Below are positions 1 through 5,259 of a DNA stretch of 21,969 nucleotides, one piece after another. Under the pieces are notes generated by a model. The model had not been told where the DNA came from, made no database searches, and was given only the letters and a program-made list of their open reading frames with translations. Source of the DNA: an uncultured Mycoplasmatota bacterium (GTDB taxonomy: Bacteria; Bacillota_I; Bacilli_A; RF39; UBA660); contig CANPBV010000012.1 of assembly GCA_947572405.1 (NCBI GenBank), forward strand, positions 1 to 21,969, written 5' to 3'. Made by a program: the position numbers and the translations under genes. Numbering within the stretch: position 1 is the stretch's first letter; each line of letters begins with the position of its first letter.

Positions 1-285
1 ATGTTTATAAGAATAACTATCTACTCCCTTAATAAGGCCAATTGTTCCAATGCTGATTAGATCATCCATATCTTCATTTCTATGATCATATTTTTTTACA
101 ATGTGTGCAACCAATCTTAGATTGTGCTCAATTAATTTATTCCTAGCTTCTACATCTCCTAGTCGAGCCTTTTCTACATAGATATCTTCTTCTTCTTTTG
201 ATAGAGGATCAGGAAAAACGTTATTAGAATAAGAGGCTGTAAAAAAGTGTAGATCCCTTAGCAATTTTTTTAAAAACTCAAACAT
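1..285 (-). CDS. sigK: RNA polymerase sporulation sigma factor sigma-K, N-terminal part (3' end beyond window)
   Basis: The first 95 codons of a sigma-70 family factor run off the left edge. Sigma-K directs late mother-cell transcription (coat, cortex, mother-cell lysis) during sporulation. The translation contains LIEHNLRLVAHIVKKY (region 2.1) and DDLISIGTIGLIKG (region 2.2), which from memory match Bacillus SigK almost residue for residue, plus NNVFPDPLS just before region 1.2/2. The ATG at 285-283 has a good AGGAGTG ribosome site (complement of 291-297). About 18 residues precede the conserved Ser-Tyr at residues 18-19, a hydrophobic/basic leader (FEFLKKLLRDLHFFTA) resembling the pro-sequence removed by SpoIVFB in B. 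subtilis. The region where the skin element interrupts sigK in some Bacillota is not in the window, so an intact gene cannot be confirmed. It diverges from padR. Confidence 0.9.
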   Translation of the reverse strand, partial: MFEFLKKLLRDLHFFTASYSNNVFPDPLSKEEEDIYVEKARLGDVEARNKLIEHNLRLVAHIVKKYDHRNEDMDDLISIGTIGLIKGVDSYSYKH

Positions 286-350
286 CAAATCACTCCTAAA
301 TAAAGTATATACGATCCGAAAAAATATATGATTGGCTATTTTTATTTTTT

Positions 351-376
351 TAGTACTTGACAATACAAAGTAGCTA
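351..376 (+). promoter_or_regulatory. Dyad over the padR promoter, candidate PadR operator
   Basis: TAGTACTT at 351-358 faces AAGTAgCTA at 368-376, an inverted repeat with one inserted base and about 9 nt between arms. It covers the -35 box and half of the spacer. PadR-family repressors commonly bind such dyads at their own promoters, so autorepression is a reasonable inference. There is no direct evidence for binding. Confidence 0.35.
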
Positions 377-385
377 GTATACAAT
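357..385 (+). promoter_or_regulatory. Sigma-A type promoter of padR operon
   Basis: TTGACA at 357-362, a 17 nt spacer and TACAAT at 380-385. This is nearly consensus and lies 16 nt upstream of the padR start codon, so the leader is very short. The ribosome site GAGGTGAG lies at 392-399. Confidence 0.75.
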
Positions 386-401
386 GATGGTGAGGTGAGA
401 T

Positions 402-719
402 ATGAATACACAATTTAAAAAGGGAGTATTAGAACTCATTGTATTATTATCTGTCGCTAAAAAAGATATTTATGGTTATGAATTAGTTGCCCAAGTTTGT
501 AAAATAATTGATGTGAATGAGGGAACGATTTATCCATTGCTAAAACGTCTCACAAATGAAGGATATTTTGAAACATATTTAGTAGAATCAACCGAAGGAC
601 CGCCCAGAAAATATTATCATATAACAGTACTAGGAAAAGAAAGAACCGAAGAATTAAAGATGAGTTGGATCGTTTTTGCTACATCAGTGAATAAATTTAT
701 AGAGGAGGAAAAATCATGA
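402..719 (+). CDS. PadR family transcriptional regulator
   Basis: A 105-residue protein with the compact PadR winged-helix layout: LELIVLLSVAKKDIYGYEL near residues 10-28 (helix 1 and the GYEL motif), NEGTIYPLLKRLTNEGYF at about 39-56 (recognition helix), and PRKYYHITVLGKE at about 68-80 (wing). There is no long C-terminal effector domain beyond a short dimerisation helix. PadR proteins are ligand- or stress-responsive repressors. The stop overlaps the start of the next gene in an ATGA junction, so the two are translationally coupled. PadR paired with a HAAS/DUF1700 membrane protein is a recurring arrangement in Bacillota, where the regulator controls its membrane partner. Ligand unknown. Confidence 0.9.
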   Translation: MNTQFKKGVLELIVLLSVAKKDIYGYELVAQVCKIIDVNEGTIYPLLKRLTNEGYFETYLVESTEGPPRKYYHITVLGKERTEELKMSWIVFATSVNKFIEEEKS

Positions 720-2074
720 ACAAAAAGAAATTTTTGAAAATATTAGAAGAAAAATTACAAATTTTGAGTGAAGAAGAAAGAAATGACATTTTAAATGAAT
801 ATAAGGATACCATTGAAGAAAAAGTAAGACATGGCAGTAGTGAAGAAGAAGCTGTTGCAGATTTTGGAAGTATAGAAGAACTTTCTAGAGAAATCTTAAA
901 GGCCTATAAAATTAACCCAGACTATTCAAAAAATAAAGATAAAGTAAAAGAATTAGTAGAAGATGGAGAAACTTTGATAAAAAAAGGGGCAGAAAAATTA
1001 TCAGAATGGACACAGGATGCCATTGAAGATTTTAAGAATAACGATCAAAATTGGACTTTAGAAATGGTATTTGAGGTTGTTATAAAAGCAATTATATTAT
1101 TAATTGGTTTATCATTACTCCGAATTCCATTTTATCTAATAGAAAGTTTGGGATTAAATATTTTTGAAATGGCCTTTCCACCTTTTGATTCTGTCTTTAA
1201 AGTGATTTTGAGATGTTTTACTAGTTTGGTTTATTTAGTTATTTGTATTATTATTGCTATCATAGTCTTTAAACCTTATTTTGTAACTACTAAAAGTGGT
1301 TCAAAAAAAAAAGAAGGGAAAGTCCAAGAAACCATAAATAAAAAAGAAATTGAACAATCAGTAACAAGAAAAAAAACAGGAGCTTCTAATGTTATTGTAG
1401 AGATTTTAAAAGCCTTTTTATTTCTATGCACCGTATTTCCACTATATTTCGCTGATTTCGGTTGCTACATTGCCCTAGTAGTATTGTTCTTTTTCCTCAT
1501 AAAGGGAGTACCTATCTTAGGAATATTTTTGATGTTACTCGGAATTACTATCTTTTTAACGTTTCTTACCAAATTATTTTATAATCTCTTATATGGAAAC
1601 AAAAGAATTTATTGTTATTCTTTAATTATAAGTGCAGTTGTTTTTGTATCGGGTTGTTTCTTTAGTGTTGGAACACTGGCTGATTTTGAGGTTTATCAGG
1701 GTTTACCAGATCATTCATTCGCCCAAAAAGAAATAATTTATGAAGAGACGATTACCAATGATACCTTTCACATTTCTTCCCATGATTATGAAGTAAAGGA
1801 AGATGATATGTTAGAAGATAATCAGATTCAAATTATCGTTTCTTATTATTCTGATTTTGTAAGAAATGTTGATGTGGAAGAAAAAAACATAGATGATACC
1901 ACTTTTTATAAGTTAAAAGTAACTCATAAAAATGTAACGAAAGCAGGCCGAAAAAAGGTGTATCACATGGTAATAAAGGAATTAAAAAATTTGCGATGGT
2001 ACCATTATAGTGAATTAGGAAAAGTAAAAATTGTGATAAAAGCGAATGCGAGTACAGTTGATAAAATGAAGTGA
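716..2074 (+). CDS. HAAS (DUF1700) domain multi-pass membrane protein
   Basis: A 452-residue protein. Residues 1-65 form the HAAS signalling domain: MNKKKFLKILEEKL, then LSEEERNDILNEYKDTIEEK, then GSSEEEAVADFGSIEELSREI, the usual helical layout of DUF1700. A charged linker follows. Hydrophobic segments lie near residues 118-140, 160-188, 228-290 (more than one helix) and 298-320. The last roughly 130 residues (from about 322) are polar and beta-rich and are probably extracytoplasmic. The AGAGGAGG ribosome site (701-708) and ATGA overlap tie it to padR. HAAS proteins usually act as membrane partners of PadR regulators, perhaps sensing envelope state. The C-terminal domain is not recognised. 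It ends at a terminator that includes its stop codon. Confidence 0.8.
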   Translation: MNKKKFLKILEEKLQILSEEERNDILNEYKDTIEEKVRHGSSEEEAVADFGSIEELSREILKAYKINPDYSKNKDKVKELVEDGETLIKKGAEKLSEWTQDAIEDFKNNDQNWTLEMVFEVVIKAIILLIGLSLLRIPFYLIESLGLNIFEMAFPPFDSVFKVILRCFTSLVYLVICIIIAIIVFKPYFVTTKSGSKKKEGKVQETINKKEIEQSVTRKKTGASNVIVEILKAFLFLCTVFPLYFADFGCYIALVVLFFFLIKGVPILGIFLMLLGITIFLTFLTKLFYNLLYGNKRIYCYSLIISAVVFVSGCFFSVGTLADFEVYQGLPDHSFAQKEIIYEETITNDTFHISSHDYEVKEDDMLEDNQIQIIVSYYSDFVRNVDVEEKNIDDTTFYKLKVTHKNVTKAGRKKVYHMVIKELKNLRWYHYSELGKVKIVIKANASTVDKMK

Positions 2075-2101
2075 AAGTACATTTTTTTCACTTTTTTTTT
2101 T
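2069..2101 (+). terminator. Intrinsic terminator of the padR operon
   Basis: AAGTGAAA (2069-2076) pairs with TTTCACTT (2086-2093) across a 9 nt loop, followed by a run of T to 2101. The stem contains the TGA stop codon (2072-2074) of the HAAS gene. Confidence 0.8.
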
Positions 2102-2156
2102 GAAAATGTAGTACTTTTGAACTTTCATGTAGAATAATACATTTGAGGTGAAAGAA

Positions 2157-3335
2157 ATGAAAAAATTAATGGTGTTAATGTTACTGCTAATGCCTATTTA
2201 TACTGCAAACGCGGAAGAATGGAAAGAAGTAGAAGTAGTTCCAACAGTAAATGGAAGCACATTAGAAATCAAAGAGGAAAAAGAGTACCAATGGTACAAA
2301 ATAAAAAAAGAAGGTGGATATTTTAAAGAAGCCCCATCAGAAGAATTTACAAAAACTGATTTTTGGACACTTACGCCATGGTCAGAATGGGGAAGCGAAT
2401 ATCCAAGTGGAAAAGATATCGTTGAGACCAAAACAATCTATCATTATAGACGGATGAAAAAAATAAAATACATTCGGTTATCTGAAAAAAACAATTCCAA
2501 TTTTATATTTGCGTCTATTCGAATTTATAGTGGCAAAAATGAGATGCCATATAAATTGGAGGAAAGTGGTGATGAAATTATATTAGAATTAAAGGAACCT
2601 TGTTATTTTGATGAATTGGAAGTAGAAATGACACTTACCAATAGGAATAAAGAAGAGAATGGTTTTTTAATAGAGTGGTTATACGAATTGGATTTGCCTA
2701 GTTGCATGCAAACTTATACAAGACAGTGGTTTACCATGTCTACACAAATTAATTTTATAGAACGCAAAATGATGCCTAATGAATTTTTGTATGAAGCGGA
2801 AAAAATATCATTCGACAAGGTAGAAGAAAATGCACATACAACAGTTTATGAAAGTGAGCAATATCGGTATCAAGAACGACTTGACTATTATGAGAAAGAG
2901 ATAAAAGAATATAGCAAAGGATTTAGCGCTGTTATGATAGAAGGTTATCCTTATCCAGACTTAAAAACGGAAAGGAAACGATTCTTTTGTAGATTTCATA
3001 AAAAAGAGCCTGAAATGAAGGAAATTCTTATCATAAAAGAAGTACCTGTAGAAAAAAATATACTAAAAGAGATTCCAGTTGAAAAAATAATTTTAAAGGA
3101 ACATCCAATGAATCATTTATTAGAACAAGATAATACTCTGTTAAAAAAAGATGTGGAGAATTTAAAATATAGAGTGGCATCATGTCAAAATGAAAAAAGT
3201 GCAGATGTAGAAAAAAATAAAAATTCTAAAAAATTAGAAATCAAAAAGCAATCTTTAACATTGCCATTTTATATTGGTATATTTGTTTTAGGCTATCTAT
3301 CAGGTCGAATTGTGGCGATGAAAAAAAAGTTCTAA
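2157..3335 (+). CDS. Secreted, C-terminally membrane-anchored protein of unknown function
   Basis: A 392-residue protein I do not recognise. The start is placed at ATG 2157, six nt after GAGGTG (2145-2150); the in-frame GTG at 2148 lies inside that ribosome site. Residues 1-19 are a signal peptide ending TANA. Around residues 72-98 is a PWSEWG...VETKTIYHYRR segment, like the Trp-rich/thrombospondin-like repeats seen in surface proteins of gut Bacillota. Residues of about 100-165 look like a beta-sandwich. Near residues 290-345 is a charged coiled-coil-like stretch with an internal repeat (KEVPVEKNILKE / KEIPVEKIILKE). A transmembrane helix near 367-385 is followed by a basic tail (KKKF). Most of the protein would be outside the membrane. 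It precedes spoIIAA by 67 nt with no terminator, so cotranscription with the sigma-F locus is possible. Confidence 0.7.
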   Translation: MKKLMVLMLLLMPIYTANAEEWKEVEVVPTVNGSTLEIKEEKEYQWYKIKKEGGYFKEAPSEEFTKTDFWTLTPWSEWGSEYPSGKDIVETKTIYHYRRMKKIKYIRLSEKNNSNFIFASIRIYSGKNEMPYKLEESGDEIILELKEPCYFDELEVEMTLTNRNKEENGFLIEWLYELDLPSCMQTYTRQWFTMSTQINFIERKMMPNEFLYEAEKISFDKVEENAHTTVYESEQYRYQERLDYYEKEIKEYSKGFSAVMIEGYPYPDLKTERKRFFCRFHKKEPEMKEILIIKEVPVEKNILKEIPVEKIILKEHPMNHLLEQDNTLLKKDVENLKYRVASCQNEKSADVEKNKNSKKLEIKKQSLTLPFYIGIFVLGYLSGRIVAMKKKF

Positions 3336-3402
3336 TTTTGTCGAATGAATAGAAATAGATTATGACCCATGATAAAGTAAATGAGCGAGGTGATAATGTG
3401 AT

Positions 3403-3750
3403 ATGCTAGAAATCAACATGGAATGTAGAAAAGGAATTTTATTTGTACGACTTGAGGGAGAACTTATCAAAGATACTGTGAATAAATTGAATAAAGAGGT
3501 TACAGAACTGGTAAAAGAAGCTGGAATTAGGAATATTGTATTTAATGTAGAACATCTAATTTCTATTGATATGAAAGGAATTAGTACTTTATTTTATAAC
3601 TATGAACTTTGTAGGAACAACAAGGGAAAAAGTATGTTATGCGGGGTTGAGAAAACAGTTGTAAAACAAAAAATAATTAATAGTAGGCTATTAAAATACA
3701 TGAATGAAACAAATGATGAATTAAGCGCTTTTCATATTTTTGAAGCATAA
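3403..3750 (+). CDS. spoIIAA: STAS-domain anti-sigma factor antagonist, SpoIIAA-like, phospho-serine site lost
   Basis: 115 residues forming a single STAS domain. It aligns without gaps to B. subtilis SpoIIAA as I recall it over the core (IRNIVFNVEHL / IRHIVLNLEDL) and has nearly the same length (117 there). In B. subtilis SpoIIAA is phosphorylated on Ser58 in the motif DSSG by SpoIIAB; unphosphorylated SpoIIAA frees sigma-F from SpoIIAB. Here the motif is D56-M57-K58-G59, so neither serine is present. The next gene is sigF, and no spoIIAB lies between. The ATG at 3403 follows AGGTG (3388-3392); ATG 3396 and GTG 3398 are closed almost at once by stops. It probably still has a sigma-F-related role, but control by the usual phosphorylation switch looks impossible. 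Confidence 0.8.
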   Translation: MLEINMECRKGILFVRLEGELIKDTVNKLNKEVTELVKEAGIRNIVFNVEHLISIDMKGISTLFYNYELCRNNKGKSMLCGVEKTVVKQKIINSRLLKYMNETNDELSAFHIFEA

Positions 3751-3763
3751 CAAAGGAGTGTTT

Positions 3764-4429
3764 ATGGAAACTGAAAAAAATGCAGTTTTAAGTGAACATC
3801 AAAATTTAATTTATTCTATTGCACATCAGTTTGGCTCCCCTTTTTTGCTTGAAGATTTATTTCAAGTTGGCTGGATTGGTTTAAATAATGCATATAATAA
3901 TTATGATGCCTCTTATGGTACAAAATTTTCTACTTATGCATATCCTTATATTGTTGGTGAAATGAAAAAATTTATGAGAGAAAATCAGGGAATGAAAATT
4001 AGTAGGGAGATTACCAAATTAACTCTCAAAATCGAAAAAGCAAGCATATTATTGTCTCAACGCTTGATGCGTGAACCAACGTTTCAAGAATTAGCTGATT
4101 TTTTAGAAGTTCCAGAATTCGTAATTAGTGAAGCAATTCATTCAAAAGAAGCAATTAGAAGTATTGATGAACCAATTAAGAAAGATGGAAAAGTGATTAC
4201 ACTCCACGATACAATTGGTGCGAAAGAACAAGTTGATTTAAATACTTTAATTGCACTCAGGGAAGAGGTTTCTAAATTAGACCCACTAGAGAGATCACTC
4301 ATTTGTGAACGTTATATGAAAGATCAAACACAAAGTGAAACTGCAAGTACCCTTGGAATGAGTCAAGTTCAGGTATCAAGAAAAGAACAGAAAGTATTGG
4401 TGAAGTTAAAAGACAAACTAGCAGCATAG
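3764..4429 (+). CDS. sigF: Sporulation sigma factor sigma-F-like
   Basis: A 221-residue sigma-70 factor. It has region 2 (EDLFQVGWIGLNNAYNNYD, then KFSTYAYPYIVGEMKKFMR), region 3 (PTFQELADFLEVPEFVI) and region 4 (RYMKDQTQSETASTLGMSQ, then VQVSR). The KDQTQSE...SQVQVSR helix-turn-helix is characteristic of sigma-F rather than sigma-G. Sigma-F starts forespore transcription. The start is ATG 3764, five nt after AAAGGAG (3752-3758); an ATG at 3740 in the same frame overlaps the end of spoIIAA and lacks a ribosome site. The protein is about 30 residues shorter at the N-terminus than B. subtilis sigma-F and starts just before region 2.1. It is 13 nt downstream of spoIIAA, where spoIIAB would normally intervene. 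Confidence 0.85.
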   Translation: METEKNAVLSEHQNLIYSIAHQFGSPFLLEDLFQVGWIGLNNAYNNYDASYGTKFSTYAYPYIVGEMKKFMRENQGMKISREITKLTLKIEKASILLSQRLMREPTFQELADFLEVPEFVISEAIHSKEAIRSIDEPIKKDGKVITLHDTIGAKEQVDLNTLIALREEVSKLDPLERSLICERYMKDQTQSETASTLGMSQVQVSRKEQKVLVKLKDKLAA

Positions 4430-4432
4430 TTT

Positions 4433-4465
4433 GTTTTTCCTGCTTTTAGGGAAACTTGATTTTTA
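4433..4465 (+). terminator. Weak intrinsic terminator after sigF
   Basis: GTTTTTCCT (4433-4441) pairs with AGGGAAAC (4448-4455) with one bulged T and a T-G pair across a 6 nt loop, followed by TTGATTTTTA. The U-tract is interrupted and overlaps the -35 box of the next promoter, so leakage into yceD-rpmF is possible. Confidence 0.45.
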
Positions 4466-4484
4466 GAAATGTTTTAGGTATAAT
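4456..4484 (+). promoter_or_regulatory. Sigma-A type promoter of yceD-rpmF
   Basis: TTGATT at 4456-4461, a 17 nt spacer and a perfect TATAAT at 4479-4484, 24 nt before the yceD start codon. Confidence 0.75.
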
Positions 4485-4508
4485 AAAGTAACAAATGGAG
4501 GAATGGAA

Positions 4509-4988
4509 ATGGATTTTGATTTAACGCGTTTGAAGAATAAAATTGAAAGTGAAATAAAAATTGAGTGTGTACATCAAATAAAAAATGAGTTACTTTCTAC
4601 TACAGAATTGATGGAACCATTGAAAGTCTCTTTAAAAGGAAAAATTACCAGAGATGTATTAGAAGGATATTTATTAGATGTAGAAGTATCTGGGACAATG
4701 GTATTGCCATGCTCTATTACATTAAAGCCCGTTTCCATACCTCTTAATATCCATATTGTTGGGAATTTAGACGAATTAATGGAAGAAATCGATGAAAATC
4801 ACAAAAAGATAGAAAATTCTATTGATATTTTACCAATTATATGGGAAAATATACTAATGGAAATTCCCATGAAAGTTACAAGTCCAGGTGCTCATTCCGC
4901 AGTAACAGAAGGAGATGGCTGGAAATTTGTAACTGAACCTAAGGATACAACAAATCCTGCATTAGAGAAATTGAAAGATTTATTATAA
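4509..4988 (+). CDS. yceD: YceD family protein (DUF177), linked to 50S assembly
   Basis: A 159-residue cytosolic protein of the YceD/DUF177 family, which is almost always encoded just before rpmF and is implicated in large-subunit or 23S rRNA maturation. The fold signature is visible: a helical start (DFDLTRLKNKIESE), a beta-rich centre (VSLKGKITRDVLEGYLLDVEVSGT), and the hallmark LPCSITLKP near residues 67-75, here with only one Cys where many homologues have a C-x-x-C-type pair. The C-terminal NPALEKLKDLL tail is typical. Start at ATG 4509 rather than ATG 4503: GGAGG (4497-4501) lies 7 nt from 4509 but abuts 4503. rpmF follows after 16 nt. Confidence 0.85.
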   Translation: MDFDLTRLKNKIESEIKIECVHQIKNELLSTTELMEPLKVSLKGKITRDVLEGYLLDVEVSGTMVLPCSITLKPVSIPLNIHIVGNLDELMEEIDENHKKIENSIDILPIIWENILMEIPMKVTSPGAHSAVTEGDGWKFVTEPKDTTNPALEKLKDLL

Positions 4989-5004
4989 GAAAGAGGTGTA
5001 AACT

Positions 5005-5193
5005 ATGGCTGTACCATTTAGAAAAGTAAGCAAGACGAGAGGGAGAAAACGTCGCACTCACTATTGTATAAGCGCAAATGGAACTACAAAATGTACAAAA
5101 TGTGGAGCTGATATTAGACCACATAGAGTATGTCCAGACTGTGGAAATTACAAAGGTAGAGAGGTAGTAAAAACAGAAGAAACAGCAAATTAA
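5005..5193 (+). CDS. rpmF: 50S ribosomal protein L32
   Basis: 62 residues starting MAVPFRKVSKTRGRKRRTH, the invariant L32 opening. A zinc ribbon is intact with Cys30, Cys33, Cys43 and Cys46 (C-x2-C...C-x2-C), so this is the zinc-binding form rather than the C-minus paralogue made under zinc starvation. It sits in the large ribosomal subunit near the exit region. The ribosome site AGAGGTG (4992-4998) lies 6 nt from the start. It is cotranscribed with yceD from the promoter at 4456 and ends inside a terminator stem. Confidence 0.97.
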   Translation: MAVPFRKVSKTRGRKRRTHYCISANGTTKCTKCGADIRPHRVCPDCGNYKGREVVKTEETAN

Positions 5194-5208
5194 TGTTGTT
5201 TTTTTTTT
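5180..5208 (+). terminator. Intrinsic terminator of yceD-rpmF
   Basis: AAACAGCA (5180-5187) pairs with TGTTGTTT (5194-5201), with one G-U pair, across the loop AATTAA, then T continues to 5208. The loop holds the TAA stop (5191-5193) of rpmF, and the T-tract overlaps the -35 box of the next gene. Confidence 0.65.
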
Positions 5209-5224
5209 CATCTATTGTTATAAT
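5196..5224 (+). promoter_or_regulatory. Promoter of the glycine-rich surface protein gene
   Basis: TATAAT at 5219-5224 with TTGTTT at 5196-5201 and a 17 nt spacer. The -35 matches only the TTG half well. It is the only good -10 box between the rpmF terminator and the start at 5260. Confidence 0.5.
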
Positions 5225-5259
5225 AAAAGTAATAATAAAAAGAATAAGAGGTACTAGAT

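Noticed and set aside
304..331. Sigma-E-like promoter for sigK (minus strand TCATATA, 13 nt, TATATACT)
   Set aside because: The -10 matches poorly, the spacer is short, and transcription would begin on top of the ribosome binding site.
2148..2156. GTG start for the secreted protein gene
   Set aside because: The GTG is part of the GAGGTG ribosome site of the ATG at 2157.
3336..3402. Separate promoter for spoIIAA-sigF (sigma-H or sigma-A)
   Set aside because: No sigma-H -35/-10 pair; the best sigma-A candidate, TTGTCG-17-TATGAC, matches only four of six bases in each box.
3740..3763. Upstream ATG for sigF overlapping spoIIAA
   Set aside because: It has no ribosome site, while AAAGGAG is correctly spaced for ATG 3764.
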